In this document: in pieces, positions 9,678-21,900 of the stretch
Position numbering within the stretch: position 1 is the first letter of the stretch
Layout: every line of letters starts with the position of its first letter
Source of the DNA: Tigriopus japonicus
Lineage: Eukaryota; Arthropoda; Copepoda; Harpacticoida; Harpacticidae
DNA: 64,000 bases
Assembly: GCA_010645155.1 (NCBI GenBank)
Contig: CM021312.1
Coordinates: 3,655,962 to 3,719,961, forward strand
Direction: 5' to 3'
Notes under the pieces: generated by a model
What the model was told of the DNA's origin: nothing
Database searches by the model: none
Seen by the model: the letters and a program-made list of their open reading frames with translations, nothing else
Position numbers and translations under genes: made by a program

Positions 9678-12353
9678 ATGCCGTTCTTGAACAAGTTGGG
9701 CAAGTTGGAGCGAGTCGAGTGCGGTTTGGTCTATTTCTTGGAGGACCTTCATATTACCAGTCATGCCACGCTCCCCGTCCCACTCAAATCCGTGGCCTTA
9801 AAGGTCAGAGTTCTGGATTTCGTGGCCCAAGTCACCGTGGAACAAGAATACGTCAATGTGGAAAACCGTCCCATCGAAGCCTTGTACTTGTTCCCGGTGG
9901 AGGAGGAAGCGGCTGTCATTGATTTTGAGGCCAAAGTCGATGGCAGAACCATCACCACCCAGGTCAAGGAGAAGGATGAGGCCCGAAAAGACTATCAGGA
10001 AGCCATCACCAACAATCAGACCGCGTTCTTGCTCGAGGAGACCAAACCCGACGTGTTCCAAATCAAAGTGGGCCATCTCAAACCCGGATCCAAAGCCAGT
10101 ATTGCCATCAAGTACGTGGTGGAACTGCCCGTGGAAGATCTGGAGAGTGTTCGATTGAGCATCCCTACCACGATTGCACCACGCTATGTGCCCATGGATG
10201 ATAAATCGGAAGCGGCCCAAAAATTGGCCAAGATTCCCTACACCTTTGACTCTCAAGCCCCTTTGACCATCGAAGTGGAATGTCTGTCCAAGAAGGCCAT
10301 TCAGTTCCTCAAAAGTCCATCTCATGCCATCGTCACGAAACCCAAAGAACCGCAAAGCGGCTTGAATGCCACCCAAGCCTCTCTGGCTGCCACCGTGGCC
10401 GATATGGACCGAGATTTTATTCTCTTGGTGGGTGTGGCGGATGTGCACGATCCCACCGTATATTTGGAAGAGTTCCGAGACCGCAAGTCTCGAGCGGGGA
10501 TGGTGTCTTTGGTGCCTTCATTCGCTCTGATGGATCAGAAAGTGGAACTCATCTTCCTCGTCGATCGATCCGGTTCCATGGGCGGGGGATGGGGAAGTGC
10601 TGTGGCCGGCATTGATCAAGCCAAAAAGGCCCTGGAGCTGTTTTTGCATTCACTCCCCGCGGATTGCTACTTCAACATTTGGAGTTTTGGTAGCAAATTT
10701 GACTCGCTTTTCGCCCAAAGTCAGCTCTATGACGATGACACTCTAGCTCGAGCCAAGGCCCATGTGGCCTCTATGGAGGCAAACTACGGAGGCACGGAGA
10801 TTCTCCAACCCATCAATCAAATCTTCACCTCACCACCCGCTCATCCGGATCATTTGCGGCAAATCTTCGTCCTCACCGACGGTGCCGTGAGTAACGACAC
10901 CCAAGTGATTGCCACGGTCCGAGAGAACGCGGCCAAAGCGCGAGTTTTTAGCCTGGGATTGGGATCGGGAGCATCCCGACATTTGGTCAAAGGCATTGCT
11001 CGTAGTGGAAATGGCACGGCCGTGTTTGCCACCGCCCAAGAAGATCTGCGGCCCAAAGTCCAAGGCCAGCTGAAGAACGCCCTTCAACCCGCCATCACGA
11101 ATGTGACGGTGGAATGGATGGGCGAGGATGTGGCTCCCATGGACTCTTTTACCGTGCCCGAACCGGTGGTTGAGACCAAGAACACTCTCTTGGGATTCAT
11201 GAAGGCCAAGCCCAGTCCGGGTCAAAGTGTTCCGGTCTATGGACAGTGTCCATTCAATATCCCGCACGTGTTTGATGGCAACCGTTTGTTGGTTTACCGA
11301 CTCTTTGCTGAGACCGAAAAGCCCACGAAGGTGGTCATCTCGGCCAAAACTCCAAGTGGACCCCTCACGGCGGAGGTCAAGATTGGCGAGGGGTCCAAGA
11401 TTGAGGGTGAATTTGTTCATCAATTGGCTGCCCGCAAACGGATCCAAGACTTGGAAGAGGATCACTCGAATCGGTTTGAACCGGCTCTAAAGAAGGAGGC
11501 CATCATCCGGTTGGCCAAAACCCATCGATTGGCCTCATCACACACGAGTTTTGTGGGGATTGATTCGACGGAAAGTGGGCGATATCTGTATGGAATGGTG
11601 ACCCGTGAGATCAAGAATCAAGTCCCCCAAGGATTTGGCTTCTCTAGAGTAAGGAAACGATCTAGGCATAGTGACCGACCAGCATCACTAAATCAGATTA
11701 AATTTCAGGCAGCCAAGATGCAACAACGAGGAGGGCCAATGATGATGCAATGCAGTGCTGCTTCAATCCCAGGTGCAATGATGAGTGCTCCTGCAGCTAT
11801 GATGGATATACCGGCTTTGTTAGAGAATGGACTTCAGAAGAAAAAGTCAGCCTCTCGAGCTAAAGCATGTGGTGGAGGAATGGGAGGCGGTCCGACATTG
11901 TCGTTTGGGGCAGCTCCCTCTTCAACTGGCGAAAATGCCCTCTTCGATTCAGTGAGGATGAGATCGAATTGTGCCGACCACGACGACGAAGAAAGTGAAG
12001 AGGCCCTCACTGATTCTGAGGACTCAACCATCACCCCGGCTAAACCCACCTCAGCCACCATTGAAGGCGTGATTGGCTTACAGAGCGCCAAAGGGTTTTT
12101 CTCTTGGGGATCAGCTATGGAGGTGCTGATCCAGAAATCAAAGGAGGACGTGATGAAAGCCCAGCCCAAGGAGATAGCTTCTGCCAGAGAGTGGATCACG
12201 ATTGTGGCCTTGGCATTGATTCAAACCAAGTTTGCCAATGATAAGGATTTGTGGGAACTTGTGGTGGAGAAATCCTTGAAAGTGCTGAAGAAGGAGAATC
12301 CGGAGGTCGACATTCAAGCCGCGATTCAACAAGCTAAAGCATTATTAAAGTAA
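9678..12353 (+). CDS. VIT + VWA domain protein (VWA5A-like)
   Basis: The product resembles von Willebrand factor A domain-containing protein 5A, a cytosolic family with poorly defined function. From the ATG at 9678 it is 891 residues. The frame is open 60 bases further upstream but holds no ATG there, so 9678 is the natural start. A VIT domain covers roughly residues 20-150, including the MRVLDFVAQV-like strand and the LEETKPDVFQIKVG segment typical of the family. A VWA domain covers about 288-460, with a complete MIDAS metal site: DRSGS near residue 296, a threonine in GGTEIL near 372, and LTDGA near 400. A Met/Gly/Ser-rich linker and an acidic stretch precede a helical C-terminal domain (residues 790-891). 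There is no signal peptide or membrane span, in keeping with a cytosolic protein. A possible 60-nt in-frame intron lies at 11649-11708. Without it the protein is 871 residues. Confidence 0.88.
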   Translation: MPFLNKLGKLERVECGLVYFLEDLHITSHATLPVPLKSVALKVRVLDFVAQVTVEQEYVNVENRPIEALYLFPVEEEAAVIDFEAKVDGRTITTQVKEKDEARKDYQEAITNNQTAFLLEETKPDVFQIKVGHLKPGSKASIAIKYVVELPVEDLESVRLSIPTTIAPRYVPMDDKSEAAQKLAKIPYTFDSQAPLTIEVECLSKKAIQFLKSPSHAIVTKPKEPQSGLNATQASLAATVADMDRDFILLVGVADVHDPTVYLEEFRDRKSRAGMVSLVPSFALMDQKVELIFLVDRSGSMGGGWGSAVAGIDQAKKALELFLHSLPADCYFNIWSFGSKFDSLFAQSQLYDDDTLARAKAHVASMEANYGGTEILQPINQIFTSPPAHPDHLRQIFVLTDGAVSNDTQVIATVRENAAKARVFSLGLGSGASRHLVKGIARSGNGTAVFATAQEDLRPKVQGQLKNALQPAITNVTVEWMGEDVAPMDSFTVPEPVVETKNTLLGFMKAKPSPGQSVPVYGQCPFNIPHVFDGNRLLVYRLFAETEKPTKVVISAKTPSGPLTAEVKIGEGSKIEGEFVHQLAARKRIQDLEEDHSNRFEPALKKEAIIRLAKTHRLASSHTSFVGIDSTESGRYLYGMVTREIKNQVPQGFGFSRVRKRSRHSDRPASLNQIKFQAAKMQQRGGPMMMQCSAASIPGAMMSAPAAMMDIPALLENGLQKKKSASRAKACGGGMGGGPTLSFGAAPSSTGENALFDSVRMRSNCADHDDEESEEALTDSEDSTITPAKPTSATIEGVIGLQSAKGFFSWGSAMEVLIQKSKEDVMKAQPKEIASAREWITIVALALIQTKFANDKDLWELVVEKSLKVLKKENPEVDIQAAIQQAKALLK
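11649..11708 (+). other. Candidate 60-nt in-frame intron inside the VWA gene
   Basis: The stretch begins GTAAGG after TCTAGA, has a branch-point-like CACTAAAT near its 3' end, and finishes AAATTTCAG before GCAGCC. It is exactly 20 codons long, lies in phase 0 and contains no stop, so it can be spliced or retained without breaking the frame. Its 20 residues are basic and unlike the rest of the protein. Sixty bases matches the short introns elsewhere in this window (52-75 nt). Confidence 0.6.
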
Positions 12354-14584
12354 AGAAATCGACTGTGATTTTTCGAGAGACAAATTGAAGAAAAGAAAGT
12401 ATTACGTGTGCCATTCGAATTTTGCAAAGATAAAAGTATTTCTCTGTTTTGCACAAGCCTGATTTGGAATAATATCTTCGTTTTAAATATAAAAAAGTTT
12501 ATATGACCACTTGAATTTATATTGGGAGTACTGACAGCTGTGTTAGTTGTCAACATTTGTCAATGGCGGGATCTTTTTTTTCTATGGGTCTTTTGTCACA
12601 AAAATTTCCAAGACAAGCCACTGTGGCCAAGAAATGGACTTTCAAAGTGGAAATAACGTTGAGTCATCCTTTGACAAATCAAGGATTGTACAAACACATC
12701 GATTCCCTTGATCTTTTTAAATGCAGTGATGTGGTTCCTTTCTTTACGTTGGTGCAATTTAGAAGCTGAATAACAGCCTAACCATTCTGTTCTGATTATT
12801 AGATATTAAATACATGTAGATCATGTAGATAGATATGATATGAAGTATCTTTGGATCAGAATAGGGGTGCAAAATGGTGAGGTTGTATCAAATTGATAAG
12901 TATAACCTCTGTGTGATAATAGAAGGTGAAACAAGTGGAACAGGTGAAACTGAAGAAAACATTTGGTTGAAACCTTGCGAATGGTACAAATGAGGCTGAT
13001 CTCATTTTTTAAAACATTCAAATATTTAGAACATAGGTTGAGGGCTCAAAAAGGAGTAGTAACTTTCTGATGATCTACCAGACTTGTCAATGTTCTGCTC
13101 ATCCTAGCAGGAACCTCTCACCACAGGACGCGAACTGCAGCTGAGGCGAAGCCCAATGAGGCCCTCAAAACGGTGCGGCTTTGCAGTGAATTTGAACGAA
13201 ATTGCCAAAAGACGAAAGAAACAGGTGTTTGATAGCAAACATTACTTCAGAACATTGTTGCAGCATTAGATAGCGCTCCTTTCCCTGCCATTTATTTTAT
13301 AATGATGCCTACTGTTCTCAGGAATTAGTCAAAACTGAGCTACTTCAGACCAATGTTTCGCACAAAACTAAGAATGGATCGCAATTAAACGCATGTATAA
13401 CTTGAATATAATAATACCAACTTCAGACAATTCAATTATACCCAGATCAAGTTTCGTGAAAATTGTGCATCTTTTTGGTAAACTGTGGCCATGTTATTAA
13501 CAATGATACTCACAGTCACAGTATCCGCACTCTTCCCCATAAAAACATCATTTTTAGTCAGTATTTTATCGTCTGAAATCCCTGAAATCCAGTAGATGCC
13601 AAATATCAACATTTTGTCAGGCCAAACTGAGAGGAAGCACGAGATTGAACATTTTTTTTGTCAACTTATATTTGAGTTGTTGATGATTCCCTCTGAATAA
13701 TTATTCATGCAGAATGCAGTAAAGAACAGATCACCTTCATGGAGCACTATATTCTTCACTTTGATGGTGTTGTTAGGTACTTATAATCTGAAACCATTGG
13801 TATTTCAGGATAAGTTGAATAGGGTTGATGATGAGTGGTGAACGTGATTTAACCACGACTAGGGTGCACTTAATTATCTCTAAGAGACAGATACACAGAC
13901 TAGAATGATGTCTAGACGATTAATTCGCTGATTTATAATGAAATATTGAATATTGGGTCCATAACACTTGCCTATTGTTCAGTTCATAGGGCCTCTTTGG
14001 GCTCTCAAAAACAACAACAAACAGCTGTCTTCGCATCCTCTTCTGTAAGTATATCTATGAACCAAGTCGCACGAGCGGCAACAGCGCAAGTGATTTTTTC
14101 AGGTTGCGTGATTGTGAAACGCTTGTTCAGATTTCCAGTTGGGGCCGCCTGTCTTAGGCCATCTCATTCAAATCACTGGTCTCGTGACGTCGTCAATGAA
14201 AATAGTGCAGAACAAACGACTAGACCTGTCTGTCGAGACAGATGACTCGAGACCAAAAAACCACCCTTGATTTTCAGGTTAGAATTTCGTGCTAAAATAA
14301 TCCATGGATCTAGAGACGTACTTGTTTAATCCTAAACCCACTTTAACAAATAAGTTGAATCGATATGGTAAGCACTTTGCTCATGCACTTGACATCATGT
14401 AAATCAAGCGCTTTGGATGGAGATGTATTTGTAATTTTTGTATTTAGAAAGAAATTAAATCTCCAATAGTCATTGACGGTTTAGTCGAGGCCTTGCATGA
14501 AATAGGATTTTTGAACCAAGACATCCAATTTTTGTCTTCGACTAGTTTTGATTGGTTTGCAGGGTTAGGGGTCAATGGCCCGAG
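12354..14584. other. Non-coding interval after the VWA gene
   Basis: I find no gene with recognisable domains. A 70-codon frame at 12557-12769 lacks homology that I can see. The first hundred bases should be the 3' UTR of the VWA gene. The rest is AT-rich unique-looking sequence. Confidence 0.4.
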
Positions 14585-15492
14585 ATCGAGATTTGTTGTG
14601 CTTTGAGGTTCTAAAGTTGACCACAAGAGGCGCACCATCCGCAGTTGAGAAAAAAAGCAAGAGCGTCATATTAAGCAACTTTCGAAGACGCTAATTTTGT
14701 AAATCAAGACGTTGTGTGATGGACACATTTACTAATATGCAACAGGACTCATACTTGACGCTTTCCACACGTTTTGAGGTATTTTTGTTGATTCTGAGTC
14801 AAATTTGTGGCCTTGAGGTTCCTCAATGCCTATCTTCGTTGAGAGAATCCTTTTATTTTGACATTTGCTGAGGATGCGCAAATGTTGTTGATTTTGAACA
14901 AGAGACTAGTGATGGAAACAATCCAATCACCAATCATTTTCACGATAGGTTGCCAAAGTAGGTCTGCCAATTACCCTTCTGAGTCTATCATTTTTCTGTT
15001 CAATGCTATGAGGAAAAAAGCTTTCCTCTTGAGACAAATGCAAAAGGCACCCCCTGATTTATTCGACTTTGGATCAGGGGCGCTATGTAAAGAGAACTTG
15101 CTTCTTGATTTTGCAAGATGGTGTACCATGTAAGGGGTGATGGCAAACCTAAAGCTAGCAACCTCATGTGAGGGAGATTGAAAGATTGGATTTTTCCGTC
15201 AGTACAAGAGACCGTATTGTTCAAGGTGATCGTGTCATTACTATTCATAATCTTCTAAATGGGTTTCCAAAATCCTACTTTGGTTTTGCAATCTTTCTTG
15301 CTTTTTAAAACTGATTTCCAATTTTAGGTCCGCATCAGTTTAAGGTGTCACAGCGTCAAAACTCAACAAAGGGTTTTTGGAACCCGTGTAGAAATTTAAG
15401 AATACTAATATGACATGGCCACCTTGAAAAATACTGCGGATGGTGCGCCTCTAGTGGCCCATTTTAAAACATCAAAAACAACAAACCGATCA
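14585..15492. mobile_element. Long-TIR element, about 0.9 kb
   Basis: AGAGGCGCACCATCCGCAGT near 14627 is mirrored by ACTGCGGATGGTGCGCCTCT near 15433. Weaker inverted similarity extends both outward (towards GATCG...TTTGTTG) and inward (GTCATATTA). The element therefore has long, diverged terminal repeats. Its exact ends and target-site duplication are uncertain and no transposase frame is evident. Confidence 0.5.
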
Positions 15493-15804
15493 CACTTCAT
15501 AACTTGAAAAATGTAGTTGATTGCAATTGCAATGACTTTGTCAAAGAACGTAATTAATTACAATTACATCGTCTGCTTCAATAACAATAACATGTCAATT
15601 ACAAGACAACTACATGACAATTACATTTCAATTCAAATTCTTTCATCTCTTTCCAGCTTTTGCTTTGCCAAAACGATAACAGATATACAGATCCATCATT
15701 TTTAAGAAGAGATACACCAAGTGACAGCTTGTGATGCCTGAAGGTCTATTTGAAAGAATGTTTTACCATAATTAAAAACTTTTGAACAGGCCAAAATATC
15801 AATA

Positions 15805-16879
15805 CAGTCGAATCTCGATATGAGAAACTTTTCTGTCAGCAGCAAACTGTTGCTTATATCGAGATTTTTCTTTTATCAAGGCTCAAGAAAATTGGCTCAA
15901 GAAACGATAAAAAATACAAGGAAACTACCAGAGGAGTTTAGCTCACCTTTATGTAACCTTATAAGCTTACTTTTATTATAATAAAATCCGACAATGACTC
16001 ATAAATTTAGCTTTAAAAAAATAGTTTTTAACACATCAATTTTGAAACAACACAAAAATTTACATTACAAGTGCGTGTATTTATATCTGTTTTACAAAGC
16101 TTCAGAACTTGTTTCAATCTCAATTTGACAGAAAAACTGAAAGAAGAAAGTACAATGTTGTCATCATGATTGGAAATTATCTAACCTATACAGGGACAAA
16201 CAACTTCTTAATTAAAAAATTGAGCCTTCCACGCTTTCATACTGACGAAGTTTTTTGCTATTTTTTTGAATATCTCAACAAAAAACTTCTATTCTCAGTT
16301 TGACCTTCAATTAGTTCAAATTTGAGAGAGTTTCTTGCGTGCACATGACACTTCCTTGGATTGCTTATTTTCCACTAGGTTTTGCTTTGGCAGACACACA
16401 ATTTTTTTCACTCTCAAGCATTGTAAATTTGTTGGCAAAATGAGCTTATATTATTTCTTAAAATTGTCGACAAATTATTTTTTACACTTAATGTCATTAA
16501 AATAGTTATTGTTGAGTGGTATGTTGGACAATTTTTAGTGATTTTAGGGTCCAAAATGCAATTTTTCGCTCTTTTGACTGAAACTTGAAAAGGGCAAGTT
16601 GTTTTCTTTTTCAAAAGAGGCGCAAGGCGCTAGAGCCCGAAAAAGTGCGCAAAAGGCACCCTAAAAAGCGCAACGTTTGCGTAAAAGCGCAAAATATGGA
16701 AGCACTGCATCGATCATTTTAGAAATGCTTCGTTTTTTTTTTGTGCTATGACCAATGTTTCTTATATCGAGATTGAGGAAAATTGGAAACTCTCTTATAT
16801 CGAGAATTCTTATGTAGTAAAATTTTGGTCAGCACGGAAAATTTCTTATACCGAGATTTCTTATATCGAGATTCGGCTG
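15805..16879. mobile_element. pogo/Tigger-like non-autonomous element, 1.08 kb
   Basis: The left end reads CAGTCGAATCTCGATATGAG and the right end, inverted, CAGCCGAATCTCGATATAAG. Both ends abut TA (15803-15804 and 16880-16881). These termini strongly resemble the pogo/Tigger branch of Tc1/mariner. The TATCGAGAT motif recurs several times inside both ends. No transposase reading frame survives, so the copy is non-autonomous or decayed. Confidence 0.72.
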
Positions 16880-17399
16880 TACTTTTTCTTTGCCATCAAT
16901 AACAAGGCATATTTTTCTTTTTCAAACAACGCAAATTTTCGATGGAAATCAAGTAAGACAATTTTTCAAAACTTTTTAGTGGAGTACTTGTCTGTCCTTA
17001 ATTGTGAAGCGTTGTTCTACCTGACACCAAATATCATGGTCAAAAGCGCTTGTGGTTTGAAAGTAATTGAATATCATAGCTTGCCTGTGTATTTCAATAA
17101 AAGTTTTTTAATAGTGGCATCACATTAACAAGAAATTGATGACATAAAAAATCATTGTTTTGTCAGTGAAACCTGATTGACTGGTCTTTAGGGTTAATCT
17201 ATAACGAGAATAAGAATTTCTAAAGTTATGAGTATTTGTGATTGAAAATTCGTAAATTACATGGCCCAAAAAGGAATTGATTGCAATTACCATTCCTTCC
17301 CATTCTTGTTGGTATATGAGTCTCAAGCATCAATATTAATCAAGCAAAAGCTAAGTTGACCCTTAATGACTGGTGCATCCAATGCCAAACATTTACTAG

Positions 17400-18933
17400 G
17401 GAACTTCCTTTTAAATTGCGCCTTTTGTGTCTTGACCTTTTCATTTCCAGTGGGGCGTTCGTCGTTTACATTTTCTCCTCTCATCGGATACAATGCATTC
17501 CGTTCAAAATTGTTGGAATCGTGCCTGGGCCTTTGATATACATGGCCGTTTTCATATGCTTCCTCAAAAATTCGTTATTTTCCTGTCATGATCTTTTTGG
17601 CCAAAGCTCGCTCGCTCGTTTCGACTCCCAGTTCTCGAATCCCTATCCCTATCCCTAGTGCCTAGCTGATGATGTTTCGACGGAGAACAGTGCCCTTCCA
17701 AGTGGTCACTGGAAATCCGAAAGGCTCTAGCTCCTTGAGTCTGTCCGTGCTTCCGATTTGAATGAAGGACGCTTCGCACGCACTCACTGGCCAAAGACCA
17801 AGGACAAAATCAGCCAGAAGGGGCACAGCGAGGGAACGAACGAACCCACGGACGCGTTGGGACCACAGATTTCCGTGGTTGGGACCGAACGACTAGTTCT
17901 TATAAGAAACGCATACATTTTCACTCACAGACGTCATCCACGCGCAAGAACACTCACTCACTCACTCGCTCGAAACTACTTCCAAAGCATGAACTGTGTC
18001 AAGTAGAATCAGAGAGACACCAAAATCCATACATAGAGCCTTCTTTACTCTCTCTCTCTCTCCTTCTCTCTCAGTTAGTCAGTCAAAAGTAGAACGATTC
18101 AGGTCGAGATTGGCACTAAGCTGTCACCAAACGACTTTTTTCTATTGAGACGTGAGAAAAACCAAAGCGTCGCCCATTCCATCCTCCGGTTAGTGCTCTG
18201 GCGTGCTGGGACTTCAGGCATTAAGAAGGGAGAAGGAAATCATTGGCCGTGTTGATTTGTCGGTTGGCCTATCAAGGCCGGAATCCGGATTGACCGGGGC
18301 GCGCGCTTTCGCCGAGCTCGTCCGTGATGTATCCCGGAATCTCGTCGCGCTCTAACTGGCAGAGATAATGATTGAACACCGACAAACTGAATCCCGATCC
18401 GCATCCACATCCTCGACCTCGTCCTCCTTTATAGCAGCCTCAACGGCCAACGTCGAGATTATGTAATCACCGCGGCCGATGAGTGTCCTCTGATTCACTC
18501 GCGAAACAACAACTCAAAAAGACACGGAGAAACGTGAAACCCTGACCTTGGAAGGGGTGGTGTAACTCGCTTGCTCGCTCGCTCACTTTGTCTGTCTCTC
18601 CGTTTGTCTGTTAGTTAATCTCTGGGCCCTTGATCCCATGAACGAACGAAAAGAAGCGAGTTCAAATCGACGATCAAGCCAGTTTTCATGGACTAAGAGT
18701 CGTGCCTACGTACAGATATCCAGGTGACAACGAAGAGTAAACTCAAGCGGAAAGAAAGAAAGGAAGGAAGGAAGCCAGTGAATGCGTCGAAACGACGTCA
18801 AGTTCACCACTATCATCCGGAATCAACCCTTCAGGCGGGCTTTCCCAGAGAGGTCCTTGGGACACTGGCACGCATCATAGTGACAGTGGATGATGATGCA
18901 TAGATGATCGATCATTGGGCAGAGTGCCAATGA
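17400..18933 (+). promoter_or_regulatory. Presumed promoter and 5' UTR region of MAP3K4
   Basis: This interval is noticeably more GC-rich than the surroundings, with CpG-containing stretches around 18180-18480 and simple repeats of CACT and CT near 17950-18070. It directly precedes the first proposed MAP3K4 coding exon on the same strand. I infer a promoter and long 5' UTR. No transcription start could be fixed from sequence. Confidence 0.35.
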
Positions 18934-21900
18934 ATGATGGCCAACGGTGAAGATCCGTTGCCTCATCCCAGGCAATCTCGCCGGGACGAACTCGCTCATC
19001 ATCATCATGATGATGATGATGATGATGGAGCCAGCTCGTCGTTCCAGTCGCGTTTGGGCGGGATCCAGATCGACGAGACGCTTTTGCTCGAAGATCCCAC
19101 CTTTGACGAGCTGGACCGTCAACCGCCTTCAGGACGACCCCCACGACCCCCGCTCCATCCGCTCAAACCGTCCCTCAAGAAGAGCCCATCCCCAGAGGCA
19201 TCGGGGGCCGCCCATTCTTCGACCCATTTGGACGTGATCAACGCCTCGCCCAGGTAAGACTTTCATCAAGAACGGGTTTTTAATAAGGTTTAAGAAGATC
19301 ATTCCGATGATTGAGGGATGGAATGGAAGGAGGGAGGGACGTTTGTTTGTTTAAGCATTGGGACCGCGATTTGTGGGGAGAGGGGGATTAATGGGAGTGC
19401 TTTGGGTTTGACCGGTGATGAGAGCCTTTCCTAGAAAATGTTTGTCTTGTTAGCGAAGTATTTTTTTCGGGTCGAGACCTAACGACAGCGGAATGAGATG
19501 GATACACACATGAGAGAGAGAAAAAAGTGTCCAAACAACTCTTGGGAAGAGCACTCACTCAGATCGATCCATCGATCGATGGCTTCTTCTTCTTCGATTT
19601 GGGAACAACATGTCTGACACAATGAAGAATCCATCGCCAATGGATGAATGAACAATCGAACGAGTCTTTTTCCACATGTTATCTAAAAACTGTAAGCCTC
19701 CAACATGATCGAGTCCATCGGAAAAAAAGAGGGCTCCAAGACTGGATGAAACTCAAACAGTAGTTTGGCCAAATCCAATTTCCTCTCGACATTTTTGAGA
19801 CTGCGGTCTTAACACTTAATGGCCGCACAAATTCAAATTCAATCGGCTCGTTCACGATTCAAAAATGAATGAGGGGAGCGAACTGTTTTTGTTTCAATGT
19901 GTTCAATGATCCATCCAGTCGTGTTCATTATTACCCAATCATGAAGAATGAAGTCCGGAACGCAATCTCAGCACCTTCTGAAGAGTGTGCCAATTAAGGT
20001 TGTTCCCAAAGCCAGGAACAGAAAGTTGATGTTAGGATAAGAAGATAGAAGAAGCCTCTGAAAATTTTCCGAGTTTTGCGGTTTCTCAAGACTGGAAGGA
20101 TTATGAGAAAAGTCATTGGGGTCAAGAAGTGCACTGGAAATTTCCGACCTTTAACGTACGACGAGTGCATTCCAAAAGCGTCAAGATTAATAGGTGTCTT
20201 GTGACAAGTTGTCGAAAGCAACAATGTTCCAAGTAATTTCCCTTTCAATTTTTTTATGGAGATCGTGCAAAAGAAGAGGGTCTAGCAATGCTGGCATTTT
20301 AAACACTCTAAAAACAGTAATGCACGTCACACATTAGGGCATCAAAAGGATCCAAGAATTGTTAAGAGTGGAGTTTTGGAGAAAAATCGAATATTTTTAA
20401 GGTCCAAAAGAACTCAAGAGCTGCAGTATTACTTACTTTTTCAAAACTTTGCATGATTTCATCTCATTGTAAAAAAAATATCTTGAAGTAATTTCCATTT
20501 TTCAAGTTTTTGTCATCCCTTGTCGGTTTCAAATAATTCTATCGTTTGCCGAAATTCTCGATTCCCGGTGAAAGCCTTTCTTGGCCATACACTTGCTTAA
20601 AAATATTTTTTTAATTAAATTTTAATAACCCTGATCCTAAAATCGAAACCAGGAGAGACTCTCTCGGCGCATCAGTACTGTGGATTTTTAGGTTCATATG
20701 GATAACTAATGATTGGGTGGGTGGGTTGTGGGTTGTGGTTTGAGGTTTCTCTTCTCTTTCAATTTTTGACAATGTATCCATGGGACACATGCCTGTGAAT
20801 GTGTGTTTTCAGGATTCCCTCGTTGGAGCTCGATTCCGAGGACTCGGAGGCCAAAGAGTCCGAACTCGAGCGCGAGCGCATGGGCGAAGACTACGACAAA
20901 TACGACGAGTACGGGCGAACCCCGCCAAGATCAAGGATCTCCAATAATCGGAAGTGGAAAGATAACAAAAAGCTCGCTGTCGAGCCCGAGAGGTACATAC
21001 AATATGTCGGCAAATGTTGCTCTCTTCGGGCTGAAAGTGAATCAATCACAGGCTAATCATAGAATGAATCGTACGTGCAAAACAGGTCGTTCATTAAGCT
21101 TTGAGCCGTCCTTTGTTAGATTTTGTTGATCAAATGACTTGTTAGGGGCATCGTTTCGTGTTTGAGATGGCTAAAAACTAATGAATGAATGACTAATCAA
21201 GAAGTGCGATTAACCCCGCAATCTCTTTAAAACCCTCAATTTTCTCAGGTATGATCAGATTTCTTTCTTATCTTCTTGTATTTACTTGCATTGATTAGAG
21301 ATTAGAAAAAAAATATAGGAAGTGGTCAACTTTAGACCCCCTAAAAATATTTGAAATTAGTTTTGTGTAAATTTAGCATAAGTTACAATAAATTGGCCAA
21401 CTTATCCCAGCGATTTGTGATATGGACCATTGACATGATTTAACATGAACATGGAATACTGTGCTCTTTTGAAATATTTTGTAAAGTAGGTTAAAATGCA
21501 CCCATACTTCCAAGATCATTGAAAGCTACTTTTCGGTTAAGCCAGGGGTGTGCAAACCTGATTTCGCGTGGCCCGCGAGAGGATCTGTCATTTTCAATAG
21601 ACTGTGGCCCGCAGCATGATTTTGGCATAGCCCGTGAATTTTATACTAGAAATTATTTGCCGTTTTGGATGGTGTGGCCCGCGAGCGCCAAGGGTTTGGC
21701 CAATTTAGCCCATTGCTAAATAAGTTTGCACACCCCTGGGTTAAGCCAAGAAGCACTGGAATCATGGAGTGGGAGGCTAACAATGAGAATAATGCTTTCC
21801 AGTAAGAACAATTCAATTACGTTCTTCTGCAAATGAGGCCTTGCATATGTTGACAAGAATACGTATTTCAATTTTCAGCTCAATCGAGCGTCGGAGACAA

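Noticed and set aside
9798..10448. Long minus-strand frames inside the VWA gene (also 10830-11465)
   Set aside because: They are antisense shadows of a strongly coding plus-strand exon and have no family resemblance.
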